NCBI RefSeq assembly: GCF_019890635.1
Contig: NZ_JAIOAB010000045.1
Location: forward strand, 1 to 60,840
Source of the DNA: Streptomyces sennicomposti
GTDB taxonomy: Bacteria > Actinomycetota > Actinomycetes > Streptomycetales > Streptomycetaceae
DNA: 60,840 nt
Direction: 5' to 3'
Positions 1 to 8,816 of the stretch are shown piece after piece. The position numbers were made by a program, and so were the translations under genes. Positions within the stretch are counted from its first letter, which is position 1. Each line of letters begins with the position of its first letter. Below the pieces are notes generated by a model. That model was not told where the DNA came from. It saw only the letters and a program-made list of their open reading frames with translations, and searched no databases.

Positions 1-50
1 CCCGCCACGACGAACACGCCGACCAGCACCCTGATGCGCAGCTCTTTCAC
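1..50 (-). CDS. DUF3180 family membrane protein (5' end only)
   Basis: Only the first 16 codons are inside the window; the gene runs off the left edge. Read on the minus strand it opens with a GTG start at position 50, preceded by an AAGGGA ribosome site, and encodes VKELRIRVLVGVFVVAG, a basic start followed by a hydrophobic stretch. In Streptomyces the gene after folK is normally a DUF3180 membrane protein with this kind of N-terminus, so the call rests on both the start peptide and the position. The gap to folK is about 105 bases. Confidence 0.6.
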   Translation of the reverse strand, partial: MKELRIRVLVGVFVVA

Positions 51-155
51 GGTGTCCCTTCAGCTCCCCCGGACCGTGGTCGGGCGTGGGCGGCTCCCCG
101 GCCGGACCCGCTCGCCGGGTCCGGCCGCGGCCGTACGTCGTCTAGACCTTAACGA

Positions 156-767
156 CTACTCGGGCAGCCGGAGTTCCAGGTCCGCGCGCGGTTCGACGCC
201 CGCACGGGTGAGGGAGGCCAGCAGAGCGGCGACCGGGCCGCGGCCCGGGAGCTGCGCCTCGGGGTCCACGTCGTGCCACGGGGCGAGGACGAAGGCCCGC
301 TCGTGGGCGCGCGGGTGCGGCAGCGTCAGCCGCGGGTCGTCGGAGACGACGTCGGCGTAGGCGACGATGTCGACGTCGATCGTGCGCGGCCCCCAGCGCT
401 CGTCCCGCACCCGGTTGAACGCCTCCTCGACGGCGTGGGCGCGCTCCAGCAGGGAGGACGGCGGCAGCGTCGTCTTCAGGACCACCACCGCGTTGAAGTA
501 CGACGGCTGGGAGCCGGGCTCGACGCCCCACGGCTCGGTCTCGTAGACGGGGGAGACCGCCTTGATGCGCACGCCGGGCGTGTCCTCCAGGGCGTCGACA
601 GCGCCCTGGAGGGTCTCCAGGCGGTTGCCGAGGTTGGAGCCGAGGGAGATGACGGCTCGTTTCGGGTTGCTCAGGGTGGTGTCGGCGGCGTCGACCTGTT
701 CGACGACCGAGGCGGGCACCGGCTGGACGGTCGGGTCGCTGTGACCCTGGAGGAAAGGTCGGGTCAT
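156..767 (-). CDS. folK: 2-amino-4-hydroxy-6-hydroxymethyldihydropteridine diphosphokinase
   Basis: HPPK transfers pyrophosphate from ATP to 6-hydroxymethyl-7,8-dihydropterin, the step before FolP in folate synthesis (cytosolic). The 203-residue protein has an HPPK core from about residue 37: an AVISLGSNLGNR start loop, then YETEPWG and YFNAVVVLKT, then the catalytic signature RWGPRTIDVDIV, and LPHPRAHERAFVLAPW near the end. Some 35 extra N-terminal residues precede the core, as is common in actinomycetes. The ATG at 767 overlaps the folB stop by four bases (ATGA), which implies translational coupling. The order folP, NTF2-like, folB, folK on one strand makes an operon. Confidence 0.97.
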   Translation of the reverse strand: MTRPFLQGHSDPTVQPVPASVVEQVDAADTTLSNPKRAVISLGSNLGNRLETLQGAVDALEDTPGVRIKAVSPVYETEPWGVEPGSQPSYFNAVVVLKTTLPPSSLLERAHAVEEAFNRVRDERWGPRTIDVDIVAYADVVSDDPRLTLPHPRAHERAFVLAPWHDVDPEAQLPGRGPVAALLASLTRAGVEPRADLELRLPE

Positions 768-1123
768 ACTCGGCTCCGGGTGATGGTGACGGTCACGTCG
801 TCGAAGGGAACGGTGATCGGGGCGTCCGGCTTGTGGACGCAGACCTCGACCTGTTCCACTCCCTCGTGCTTCAGACAGACCTGCGCGATGCGCTCGGCGA
901 GCGTCTCGATCAGGTTCACCGGCTCGCCCTCCACCACGGCCACGACCTCCTCGGCCACGATGCCGTAGTGCACGGTCTTCGCCAGGTCGTCGTCGGCGGC
1001 GGCCGGCCGGGTGTCCACACCCAGGACGAGGTCGACGAGGAAGGTCTGGCCCTCCTCACGCTCCTTGGGGAACACTCCGTGGTGCCCGCGGGCCTTCAGG
1101 CCGCGCAGCGCGACACGATCCAC
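764..1123 (-). CDS. folB: dihydroneopterin aldolase
   Basis: FolB converts 7,8-dihydroneopterin to 6-hydroxymethyldihydropterin and glycolaldehyde, supplying FolK. The 119-residue protein is family-sized. It has the family start VDRVALRGLKARGHHGVF with the GHHGVFP substrate loop, VHYGIVAEEV in the middle and LIETLAERIA in the helix. The GTG at 1123 was chosen because it gives this family start and has AGGAG eight bases upstream. An ATG at 1180 would add 19 non-conserved residues. The stop overlaps the folK start. About 260 gene-free bases separate it from the NTF2-like gene upstream. Confidence 0.96.
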   Translation of the reverse strand: MDRVALRGLKARGHHGVFPKEREEGQTFLVDLVLGVDTRPAAADDDLAKTVHYGIVAEEVVAVVEGEPVNLIETLAERIAQVCLKHEGVEQVEVCVHKPDAPITVPFDDVTVTITRSRV

Positions 1124-1383
1124 GCGAATCACTCCTGCAGTCGTCGGTGACGGCCGGTGCGTGCCGCGTGCGGGCGGCACACCGGTCTCGGACGAATCTA
1201 CCCGCGGGCACCGACAGCACCGGGCGGCGGGGACGGGTGCGGCGCCCGGAGCGGGAGGGTTTCACCGGGTGTTTCCCCTGGCGAACCCGCCTGCTCACGG
1301 GTCGGAGGGCCGCCCGGGTCCCCGCGGTCGTGATTCCGGCCACTCGTGGCGTCCGCCGTCGTTCCTGCGGTGCCCCTACCCAC

Positions 1384-1887
1384 TCAGGCGGGCGTGTCGT
1401 CGTCCTCGTCGCCGTTGTTTTCGGCCAGAACCGGGGAGGCGTGGTGGGACCAGAGCTTCCAGCCGAGCGGGGTGCGCCGGAACACGTTCGTGGCGACCAC
1501 GAGCTGTCCGACCAGCGGCCCCAGCTCATCCCCGCCCTCGGGGGCGGGGCCGCCGCTGAGGATGTTCTCGGTGCAGGTCACCAGGGCCGTGTCGCCGGTG
1601 ACGGAGACGTGCACGTCGGTCAGGAAGAACTGGATGTAGTCGGTGTTCGCCATGATCAGCGCGTACGACCGCAGCACCTCGCCGCGGCCGGTCAGCGCCG
1701 GCCAGCCCGGGTGCACGCAGGAGATCACGCCGGCGTCGGCCGGGTCGTGGTACTCCTCGTCGACGCCCAGGTCGGAGGGGGTGAGCCAGAGCGAGGTCAG
1801 CTCTTCGAAGTCGCCGCGCTCCAGTGACTCGTAGTAGGCGGTGTTGGCGGCCTCGACCTGTTCGACATCGGTGTGGGGCGCGCTCAC
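1384..1887 (-). CDS. NTF2-like (SnoaL-type) nuclear transport factor 2 family protein
   Basis: A 167-residue protein of the NTF2-like alpha+beta barrel fold. The N-terminal helix contains EQVEAANTAYYESLERGDFEEL, followed by an aromatic region (SLWL), HPGWPALTGRGEVLRSYALIM, and strands ending TPLGWKLWSHHASPV, the usual layout of small ketosteroid-isomerase-like proteins. The C-terminal tail is acidic. Its GTG start overlaps the folP stop (GTGA), so it is coupled to folP. Its position inside the folate operon is conserved in Streptomyces as I recall, but no enzymatic role in folate synthesis is established. The substrate is unknown. Confidence 0.85.
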   Translation of the reverse strand: MSAPHTDVEQVEAANTAYYESLERGDFEELTSLWLTPSDLGVDEEYHDPADAGVISCVHPGWPALTGRGEVLRSYALIMANTDYIQFFLTDVHVSVTGDTALVTCTENILSGGPAPEGGDELGPLVGQLVVATNVFRRTPLGWKLWSHHASPVLAENNGDEDDDTPA

Positions 1888-2864
1888 CGGGCTCCTTCGG
1901 CCGAGCGGTCCGCGCGGTCTGCGCGGTCCGCGCGCGCGGGGGCCGCGGAGGCCTCGGTGCCGCCGGGCGCGCCGTCGCCGGGCGTGGCGGCGGCCGGGGC
2001 GGCGGCGCGGGCCTGCTCCACGGCGCGGGCGACCCGTACGGCGTCGGCGGTGGCGCGTACCTCGTGCACGCGCACCGCCCACGCGCCGGCGTGCGCCGCG
2101 AGCGCGGAGACGGCGGCCGTGGCGGCGTCGCGCTCCCGCGCGGGCGGCGGCGCGCCCTCGGGGCCGGCCAGCACCCGGCCGAGGAACCGCTTGCGGGAGG
2201 CGGCGACCAGCACCGGGTGGCCGAGCCCCAGCAGCCGGTCGAGGCGGGCCAGCAGGGCGAGGTCGTGCTCGGCGTCCTTGGAGAAGCCGAGACCCGGGTC
2301 GACGACGACGCGGTCGGGGGCGACGCCGCCCTCCAGAACGGCCTCCACGCGCGCGTGCAGCTCGTCGGCGACCTCGGTGACGACGTCGGCGTAGACGCCC
2401 CGGACGTTGCCGCCCTCAAGGAAGCCGCGCCAGTGCATGACGACGAACGGTGCGCCGGTGGCCGCGACCACGGGGATCATGTCGGGGTCGGCGAGGCCGC
2501 CGCTGACGTCGTTGACGAGGGCCGCGCCGGCGGCGAGGGCCTGCTCGGCGACGCGGGCGCGCATGGTGTCGACCGAGATGGTGACGCCCTCGGCGGCGAG
2601 TTGGCGGACGACCGGGACGACCCGTCGCAGCTCCTCGGCCTCGTCCACACGGGTGGCGCCCGGGCGGGTGGACTCGCCGCCGACGTCCACCAGGTCGGCG
2701 CCCTGCGCGACCAGGTCGAGACCGTGCTTGACGGCGGTGGTCGTGTCGAACCAGCGGCCGCCGTCGGAGAAGGAGTCGGGGGTCACGTTCACGACCCCCA
2801 TGACCGCGCAGCGGTCCCATACCGGAAGGCCCGCGACTCGCCCGCGCCCGCTCTGGTTGCTCAT
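1884..2864 (-). CDS. folP: dihydropteroate synthase
   Basis: FolP condenses hydroxymethyldihydropterin pyrophosphate with p-aminobenzoate to dihydropteroate, the sulfonamide target. The 326-residue TIM barrel shows VMGVVNVTPDSFSDGGRW (the pterin-pyrophosphate loop), DVGGESTRPGA, ISVDTMRA, LVNDVSGG, VVMHWRG and DPGLGFSKD. About 40 C-terminal residues are an Ala/Asp/Arg-rich tail not needed for the fold. The ATG at 2864 is preceded at six bases by TAGGCT (minus strand), so the message may be leaderless. It is the first gene of the folP-NTF2-folB-folK operon. Confidence 0.97.
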   Translation of the reverse strand: MSNQSGRGRVAGLPVWDRCAVMGVVNVTPDSFSDGGRWFDTTTAVKHGLDLVAQGADLVDVGGESTRPGATRVDEAEELRRVVPVVRQLAAEGVTISVDTMRARVAEQALAAGAALVNDVSGGLADPDMIPVVAATGAPFVVMHWRGFLEGGNVRGVYADVVTEVADELHARVEAVLEGGVAPDRVVVDPGLGFSKDAEHDLALLARLDRLLGLGHPVLVAASRKRFLGRVLAGPEGAPPPARERDAATAAVSALAAHAGAWAVRVHEVRATADAVRVARAVEQARAAAPAAATPGDGAPGGTEASAAPARADRADRADRSAEGAR

Positions 2865-2870
2865 ACGTTC

Positions 2871-2876
2871 AGCCTA
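2871..2876 (-). promoter_or_regulatory. candidate -10 element, leaderless folP
   Basis: TAGGCT on the minus strand ends six bases before the folP ATG. It matches the Streptomyces TANNNT -10, and this spacing would place the transcription start at or next to the start codon. No clear -35 is visible. Confidence 0.45.
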
Positions 2877-3214
2877 GGGCCAGAAAGCGAGACAAGTTGC
2901 CCCCGGCCCGGGCCGGGGGCAGTCGCCCGCGGCCCGCCGCGCGGGCGCCGGTCCCGGGGGCGGGGCGTGGAGGGGAACGGGCGGTACCCGGCTGTTGTGC
3001 GAAGCGTGAACCCGGGCGCCGGGGCAGGACGGTTCCGGAGGGTTGCGGCGCGGGCGCCGGACCGGCGGTACGCGGACGGCGCCAGCCGGGGGCACGGGGC
3101 GAAGCCGCCCACGGCTCAGGTGCCGGACGGGCGTCCGGCGGTTCGCGGGGGGGGCGCACCGGGCCAGCAGGACCGTGGTCCGGGGCGCCTGGGGCGCGCC
3201 TGGGGCGTCCGGGG

Positions 3215-3355
3215 CGTCCGGGCGGAGGTGGGCAGGAGGTCCGGGGAGGCCGGCCGGTGTCCGGGCGGAGGTGGGCAGGGGGCCGGGGGAGCCCGGCCGG
3301 TGTCCGGGCGGAGGTGGGCAGGAGGGCGGGGGAGCCCGGCCGGTGTCCGGGCGGG
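3215..3355. repeat. 43-bp tandem repeat, about 3.3 copies
   Basis: The sequence GTCCGGGCGGAGGTGGGCAG recurs at 3216, 3259 and 3302, each 43 bases apart, and a degenerate fourth start lies at 3345. The units differ by a few bases. They lie in the 656-base gap between folP and the MprF-like gene, which otherwise holds only the hairpin at 3428-3464. Long open frames crossing this gap on both strands are GC artefacts. Confidence 0.85.
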
Positions 3356-3427
3356 GGCCGGGCGACTCCGGGCGGTGCCGGCGTGTCCGCGCCCGGCGGG
3401 AACCCGGCGCCGGAGGGGCGAGTCATG

Positions 3428-3464
3428 CGGCGTGGCCCCGCACCAGGGGTGCGGGGCCACGCCG
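3428..3464 (-). terminator. strong hairpin terminator after the MprF-like gene
   Basis: A perfect 17-bp inverted repeat with a three-base loop: arm CGGCGTGGCCCCGCACC, loop AGG, then its exact complement. It lies 56 bases past the stop of the minus-strand MprF-like gene. There is no T-tract, as is usual for Streptomyces. Confidence 0.85.
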
Positions 3465-3520
3465 TTGCTCCTGGGGGAGCGGGCCGAGCCCACCGGCTCC
3501 AGGGCCGGCCGGGGGTCGGG

Positions 3521-5356
3521 TCACGCCGCGCGCATGTCCCGTTCCGCGACCGCGTGCGCGCACGGGCGTTCGGTAGACCGGCGGCGGCGCAGGAAGCGGG
3601 GCAGCGGCAGCGCGAGGTTGACGAAGCCCTCCGCCTGCATGGTGGCGAAGCCGATCCGCGGCAGGTCCGAGGAGGCGCGGTAGACGATGTACCGCGGCTC
3701 CCAGCGGGGCTGGAACTTGGCGTTGAACTTGTACAGCGACTCGATCTGGAACCAGCGCGACAGGAACACCAGCAGCCCGCGCCAGGCCCGCAGCACCGGA
3801 CCCGCGCCGATCTTCTCGCCGCGCGCCAGCGCGGAGCGGAACATCGCGAAGTTCAGCGAGATCCGCTCGATGCCGAGCTTCGGGGCGGCCTGGAGCGTGG
3901 CGACGATCAGCAGTTCGTTCATGCCGGGGTCGGCCGAGCGGTCGCGCCGCATCAGCTCCAGGGACGCGCCGTCCGGACCCCAGGGCACGAAGTGGATGAT
4001 CGCCTTCAGGTCGCCGAACTCGCCGGGCTCGTCGTCCTGCTTGTGCGCGGTCGCTATCAGGCAGTCCCCGTCCGAGGGGTCGCCGATCCGGCCGAGCGCC
4101 ATGGAGAAGCCGCGCTCGGTGTCGGTGCCGCGCCAGTCCTCGGCGGCCCGCCGGACCCGCTCCAGCTCGGCGTCGCTCAGGTCACGGATGCGCCGTACGC
4201 GGGTTTCGTAGCCGGCCCGCTCGATGCGCTTGACCATCTGGCGGACGTTGCGCATCGCGCGTCCGGCGAGCGAGAAATCCGCGACGTCGACCACCGCCTC
4301 GTCGCCGAGTTCCAGCGCGTCCAGCCCGGTCTCGCGGGTCCACACCTCGCCGCCGGTCTCGGAGCAGCCCACCACGGCGGGCGTCCAGGAGTGGGCCTTG
4401 GCCTCGTCCATGAAGCGCTCGATGGCGCCGGGCCAGGCCTCGACGTCGCCGATCGGGTCGCCGCTGGCGAGCATCACGCCGGAGACGACGCGGTAGGTGA
4501 CCGCGGCCTTGCCGCTGGGGGAGAAGACGACCGCCTTGTCGCGGCGCAGCGCGAAGTGGCCGAGCGAGTCGCGGCGGCCGTGCTTGGCCAGCAGCGCGCG
4601 CAGCTTGCCCTCGTCCTCCTCCGACAGCCGGGCGGCCGGGTGTTCGGGGCGGAAGGCGAGGTAGGCGGTGGTGGCCGCGGTGATCCAGCCGAGGGCGCCG
4701 AGGGAGTAGGCGACGGTCCAGGAGGTGTTGCCCTGGTAGTCGACGGGCCCCTCGAAGCCGACCAGGCCGTACAGGACGTGGGTCAGCCGGTCGGCCAGGC
4801 TGGGGTCGCCGACCACGCGGTGCGGGTGGGTGCTGACGATCAGCATGCCCAGCGCCACCGAACCGGCGCTCATCAGCACGAAGTTGGTCAGCGCCCGCCA
4901 CCTGCTGCGCGGGTCGGGCAGGGCCGAGAACTCCTTGCGGTGGAGCACCAGCGGCGCCAGCAGCGCGAGGGAGATGACGGCGCCGACGACGGAGTGCCGG
5001 TAGCCGAACTCGGCCGCCGCGCCCGCCGGGAGCAGCACCACGGCGGCCCGCCAGGCCCGCCGCTTGCGCCGCTTCAGGCCGTGCGCGAGCAGCAGCAGCA
5101 GGACGCCCGCGCTGAGCGAGAGCGCCGCGACGAACGGCCCGAACGACCCCGGCAGCACCTCGACCATGGCGTGCATCCGGCTGTGCCGGAAGCGCGGGAA
5201 GACGGCCGCGGCGATGTCGAGGAGACCGACGAGCGCGCAGGCCCTGCCGATGAACACGGGGACGGTCTCCGGGCGGGGGCCGCGGAGTATGCGACGCACC
5301 CGACCTGAGCGGCTCGGAACCCCGTCCGACATTTCCCCATCTACCCTGACAGACAT
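3521..5356 (-). CDS. MprF-like membrane protein with C-terminal phosphatidylglycerol lysyltransferase (DUF2156) domain
   Basis: About 611 residues. The first ~230 contain several hydrophobic membrane segments (ACALVGLLDIAAAVF, FVAALSLSAGVLLLLLAHGL, AVISLALLAPLVLH, FVLMSAGSVALGMLIV, VAYSLGALGWITAATTAYLA). The rest is the cytosolic GNAT-like domain of aminoacyl-phosphatidylglycerol synthases, with a KAAVTYRVVSGVMLASGDPIG strand pair, RQMVKRIERAGYE, and MNELLIVATLQAAPKLGIERISLNFAMFR near the end. The family transfers an amino acid from tRNA to phosphatidylglycerol or flips the lipid. The fused lysyl-tRNA synthetase of LysX is absent. I chose ATG 5356; ATG 5332 and longer starts to 5512 are possible. 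It is transcribed divergently from the esterase gene. Confidence 0.85.
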   Translation of the reverse strand: MSVRVDGEMSDGVPSRSGRVRRILRGPRPETVPVFIGRACALVGLLDIAAAVFPRFRHSRMHAMVEVLPGSFGPFVAALSLSAGVLLLLLAHGLKRRKRRAWRAAVVLLPAGAAAEFGYRHSVVGAVISLALLAPLVLHRKEFSALPDPRSRWRALTNFVLMSAGSVALGMLIVSTHPHRVVGDPSLADRLTHVLYGLVGFEGPVDYQGNTSWTVAYSLGALGWITAATTAYLAFRPEHPAARLSEEDEGKLRALLAKHGRRDSLGHFALRRDKAVVFSPSGKAAVTYRVVSGVMLASGDPIGDVEAWPGAIERFMDEAKAHSWTPAVVGCSETGGEVWTRETGLDALELGDEAVVDVADFSLAGRAMRNVRQMVKRIERAGYETRVRRIRDLSDAELERVRRAAEDWRGTDTERGFSMALGRIGDPSDGDCLIATAHKQDDEPGEFGDLKAIIHFVPWGPDGASLELMRRDRSADPGMNELLIVATLQAAPKLGIERISLNFAMFRSALARGEKIGAGPVLRAWRGLLVFLSRWFQIESLYKFNAKFQPRWEPRYIVYRASSDLPRIGFATMQAEGFVNLALPLPRFLRRRRSTERPCAHAVAERDMRAA

Positions 5357-5561
5357 CGCATCCCGTAGTTCTGCGAGAGACCTTGAATCCGGTGCCGATC
5401 GGGCATCCGGCGACATTGCGCCCTCTAGGACGGTGTCTAGGGGAGAGAGGTTCACTCCCCGCCGGAACTCCCGGTCGAAGTCCGGGGAAAGCCCGGGGCA
5501 AGTCCGCGCCAAGAGGCGGGGGCGGGCTCAGGGCGCGGAGCAGAGGCAGGAAAGAGCGCCC

Positions 5562-6689
5562 ATGGGTCTCACGAGCAAGAAGGTGCTGGTACTGGCGGTC
5601 GTGTTCGCCGTACTGCTGTTCGTCGCCACGGTGTGGCTGTGGCCACGCCTGGCCCGCCGCAACTGGCTGGCCGTCAGCGGGCGCGTCGGCATCCTGCTGG
5701 CCACCCAGACGGCGATCTTCGCCTGCGTCGGGCTCGCCGCCAACCAGGCCTTCGGCTTCTACGCCAGCTGGGCGGACCTGTTCGGGCAGGAGACCGACCA
5801 GGGCGTCGTCATGGACCACGCCCCGGACGGCGGCCCCGCCGGCCCGCTCCAGGTGGTCGGCACCCAGCAGGTGCAGGCGGCGAACGGGACGCGGCCCCAA
5901 CTGACGGGCCAGATCCAGAAGGTGGACATCGTGGGCCGGACGACCCACATCGCCTCGCCCGCGTTCATATACCTGCCGCCGGAGTACTTCCAGCCGCAGT
6001 ACCGCACGCGTACGTTCCCGGCGACCGTCGTCCTCACCGGCTATCCGGGCACCGCGCAGGCGCTGATCAGCAAGCTGGACTATCCGCGTACGGCGCAGAG
6101 CCTGGCCAAGAAGGGCCGGATGCAGCCGATGATCCTGGTGATGCTGCGGCCGACCGTGGCGCCGCCGCGCGACACGGAGTGCGTGGACATCCCGGGCGGG
6201 CCGCAGACCGAGTCGTTCTTCGCCAAGGATCTGCCCGACGCCGTGCACGCCCACTACCGGGTCGGCAACCGGGGCAGCAGCTGGGGCATCGTCGGCGACT
6301 CCACGGGCGGTTACTGCGCGCTGAAGATCGCGATGCACCACCCGGAGGTGTACGCGGCGGGCGCGGGACTGTCGCCGTACTTCAAGGCGCCGATCGACCC
6401 GACGACGGGCGATCTCTTCCACGGCCAGGAGAATCTGAAGAATCGCGCCGACCTGATGTGGGCCGTCAAGCACCTGCCGGCGCCCGACACTTCGCTGCTC
6501 GTCACCAGCAGTCGGCAGGGCGAGAAGGACTACAAGAACACCCTGAAGTTCATCGACGCGGTCAAGGCGACGAACAAGACCCGTATCTCGTCGATCATCC
6601 TCGACAGCGGCGGCCACAACTTCAACACCTGGAAGCGCGAGATCCCGGGGACGCTGGAGTGGCTGAGCCAGCGGCTGTCCGAGCGCTGA
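5562..6689 (+). CDS. membrane-anchored alpha/beta-hydrolase esterase (esterase D-like)
   Basis: A 375-residue protein whose first ~70 residues hold two hydrophobic segments (VLVLAVVFAVLLFVATVWLW and GILLATQTAIFACVGLAANQA), so the catalytic part probably faces outward. The hydrolase core starts near residue 125, with strands FPATVVLTGYPG and MILVMLRP. It carries the nucleophile elbow VGDSTGGYCALK (catalytic Ser), later LLVTSSRQGEKD, and the final SGGHNFNTW supplies the catalytic His. This pattern fits the PF00756 family, which includes mycolyltransferase-like antigens and esterase D. The ATG at 5562 follows AGGAAAG. Substrate unknown. Confidence 0.88.
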   Translation: MGLTSKKVLVLAVVFAVLLFVATVWLWPRLARRNWLAVSGRVGILLATQTAIFACVGLAANQAFGFYASWADLFGQETDQGVVMDHAPDGGPAGPLQVVGTQQVQAANGTRPQLTGQIQKVDIVGRTTHIASPAFIYLPPEYFQPQYRTRTFPATVVLTGYPGTAQALISKLDYPRTAQSLAKKGRMQPMILVMLRPTVAPPRDTECVDIPGGPQTESFFAKDLPDAVHAHYRVGNRGSSWGIVGDSTGGYCALKIAMHHPEVYAAGAGLSPYFKAPIDPTTGDLFHGQENLKNRADLMWAVKHLPAPDTSLLVTSSRQGEKDYKNTLKFIDAVKATNKTRISSIILDSGGHNFNTWKREIPGTLEWLSQRLSER

Positions 6690-6909
6690 AAATGATCTTG
6701 AAGGAGATCGCGACGGGAAAAGCAGCGGAACTCGGGGGGAACTCGGGCAGGCCGGCGGCCCGTAAGTCGGGAGCGTGCGGGGCGGGAAGTCGGGCGTCCG
6801 CGCGGGATCGGTGGAGGCGGTAGTGGAGGCGGAACTCCTCATGGCCGGCGAAGATTTCGGTATGGCCGCCTTTTTGCGGGGCGGGCGCCCATGTTTCGCC
6901 TACGCGCGG

Positions 6910-6915
6910 TAAGTT
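6910..6915 (+). promoter_or_regulatory. candidate -10 element, leaderless gene at 6923
   Basis: TAAGTT ends seven bases before the ATG at 6923. It fits the TANNNT pattern seen before many starts in this window. There is no ribosome-binding site. Confidence 0.4.
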
Positions 6916-6922
6916 TCTGGCC

Positions 6923-8536
6923 ATGCCACGTGGACGTCACCGCCATTCCCCTCCTTTGCACAGGCTGTTGCCGCCCTCGGCGATCGCCGGCGTCTCCCTC
7001 GTCTGCGCCCTGGGCCCCTGGGTGTTCACCGCGCCCGCCCTGCTGCGGTCCCTCGCGGCGGCGGCCGCGGTGACGGCGATCGGCGGCGCGTTCGTCATGC
7101 GCCGCTGGGACGCCCAGGCGGGCCGTCAGGTCGCCGACCTCACGCGCGCGCGGGCGAGCGACGAGTGGCGCTTCGAGGAACGGGTCGCCGAACTCGAGTC
7201 CGATCTCGAGGAGTCGCGGGAGCTGCGCGTCCGTCTCGAACAGAAGCTGCGGGCCAAGCGGACCGAACTCGCGGGCCTGCGCAACGAGCACGCGGCGCTG
7301 CTGCGGCGGTACGCCACGGCGGAGACCGAGCGGGCGAGCGCCCTGGAGGGACGCCGCCTGCTGGAGATCGAGGCGGCGCCGGACACCCGGGCCCTGCCCG
7401 CGGCACCGACGGCACCCGCGGCGCCGACTGCCCCCGTGGCGCCCGGGGCGTCTGGCGCGGCTACGGTGCCCGCGTCCGGGGCTGGTGCCTCCGGTCCGGC
7501 TACGGTGCCCGCGTCCGGGGTGGTTGCCTCCGGGGCGGTTACGGCGCCTGGGTCCGCGGCGGCGGCCGTGTCCGGTACGTCTGCGGCACCCGCCGCGTCG
7601 GCGGTGGCTGGCGACGCGGCGGCCGAGGAGACCGGGAAGCCGGCGGGCGTGGCTCCCGCCGTGTTCTCGCCCGAGGGCTCCCGGCTGTTCCGGGCGGCGG
7701 GGGTCGCGCTGGCGCGGCTGGCGAAGGACGAGGAGCCCGCGCCGGGTACGGCCGCCGAGCCGGCCCCGGAGCCCTCCGACGCCGCGGGGGCAGAGCCGAC
7801 GGCCGAGCCCTCCGATGCCGCGGACGCGGACGCGGAGCCGGCGGCCGATGCGGCCGACGACGTGAGCGCCGAGCCCTCCGACGACGCGAGCGCCGAGCAG
7901 GCCGCCGAGGCGAGCGGGGACGCGGCCCCTGCCGCACCCGAGACGCCCACCGGGCCGCCCACCGGGCCGACCGGCGGGCCGACCACGGGGCCGTCCGGCG
8001 GTGTGCCCGCCGAGGCGACTGCGGCTCCCGGGACCGACATCGATGCCGAGGTATCTCCCGCGCGGGGCGACGACGTCGCCGAAGCGGCCGAGGGGCGGCC
8101 CGAGACGGCCGACGGGCACGAGCCGACCGCCGCCGCACCGGCCGAGGAGCCGACCGGCCGGGGCGGCGAAGCCGCCGACGCGGCCGTGCCGCAGGCGGGC
8201 GCCCGTCCCGCGCAGCGGCCCGCGGGGCACTTCACGGTGCCGACCGCCGTGGCCGTGGTGCCGCCCGCGCCCGTACGGCGCCCGGCGGTCGAAGGCGGGT
8301 TCGACTTCTTCGGCACGAAGAAGGGCGCGCCGCCCGCCGCGCTGGAGGCCGTGCAGAACGAGGACCTGGCGGACGTCGTGGGCCAGGAGGCCCTGGCCCT
8401 GCACAAGGCCGAGGCCGAGTCGCAGTACCGTCCGGCCGACGCCGGGACGCACGCCGTGGGCCAGGTCATCGACCTGACGGCGCACGACGAGACGGAGCAG
8501 ATCGACGTCCAGAACCTGCGGAGCGCCGCGTCCTGA
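6923..8536 (+). CDS. membrane-anchored coiled-coil protein with long Ala/Pro/Glu-rich region
   Basis: I do not recognise this 537-residue protein as a named family. Residues ~17-58 form two hydrophobic segments (AIAGVSLVCALGPWVF and ALLRSLAAAAAVTAIGGAFVM). Residues ~70-145 are a heptad-rich coiled coil (ERVAELESDLEESREL, LEQKLRAKRTELAGLRNEH). A long low-complexity stretch of Ala, Pro, Glu, Thr and Gly follows to about 420, including 12-residue repeats near 175-210. A more conserved-looking end (FDFFGTKKGAPPAALEAV, QNEDLADVVGQEALALHKAEAE, VIDLTAHDETEQIDV) closes the protein. A scaffold or envelope role is conceivable but not shown. Candidate leaderless start at 6923; a strong hairpin follows at 8573. 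Confidence 0.75.
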   Translation: MPRGRHRHSPPLHRLLPPSAIAGVSLVCALGPWVFTAPALLRSLAAAAAVTAIGGAFVMRRWDAQAGRQVADLTRARASDEWRFEERVAELESDLEESRELRVRLEQKLRAKRTELAGLRNEHAALLRRYATAETERASALEGRRLLEIEAAPDTRALPAAPTAPAAPTAPVAPGASGAATVPASGAGASGPATVPASGVVASGAVTAPGSAAAAVSGTSAAPAASAVAGDAAAEETGKPAGVAPAVFSPEGSRLFRAAGVALARLAKDEEPAPGTAAEPAPEPSDAAGAEPTAEPSDAADADAEPAADAADDVSAEPSDDASAEQAAEASGDAAPAAPETPTGPPTGPTGGPTTGPSGGVPAEATAAPGTDIDAEVSPARGDDVAEAAEGRPETADGHEPTAAAPAEEPTGRGGEAADAAVPQAGARPAQRPAGHFTVPTAVAVVPPAPVRRPAVEGGFDFFGTKKGAPPAALEAVQNEDLADVVGQEALALHKAEAESQYRPADAGTHAVGQVIDLTAHDETEQIDVQNLRSAAS

Positions 8537-8572
8537 CGACGGGATGGGGCCCGCGAGCGGGCGGCAAGACAT

Positions 8573-8604
8573 GAGGGGCGCGGCACACGAGTGCCGCGCC
8601 CCTC
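8573..8604 (+). terminator. hairpin terminator after the coiled-coil gene
   Basis: A 14-bp perfect stem GAGGGGCGCGGCAC / GTGCCGCGCCCCTC with loop ACGA, 37 bases past the stop at 8536. It lies in a 384-base gap that otherwise holds only the 34-bp repeats. Confidence 0.85.
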
Positions 8605-8816
8605 GCTGCTGCGCCGCCTTGCGTCTCGCGCCGCGTTGCGGCACGGCGCTGTGCGGCAGCGTCTCCGCCGGCCGGCAGCGGCTCCGCCGGGACGGACGCC
8701 CCGCCGGGGGCGGCTCCGGGGCTCTGCTGCTCAGTCCCACGGACCGCGCCCGGCCGCGTCACCGCACCCGGCGGCCCCCGCCGAACCGGACGGCGTTCCC
8801 GCCCGCCGGCGGCTCT

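Noticed and set aside
2897..5308. An 803-codon plus-strand frame over the folP-MprF gap and the MprF-like gene.
   Set aside because: Antisense to a protein with clear membrane segments and domain motifs; composition is typical of frame artefacts.
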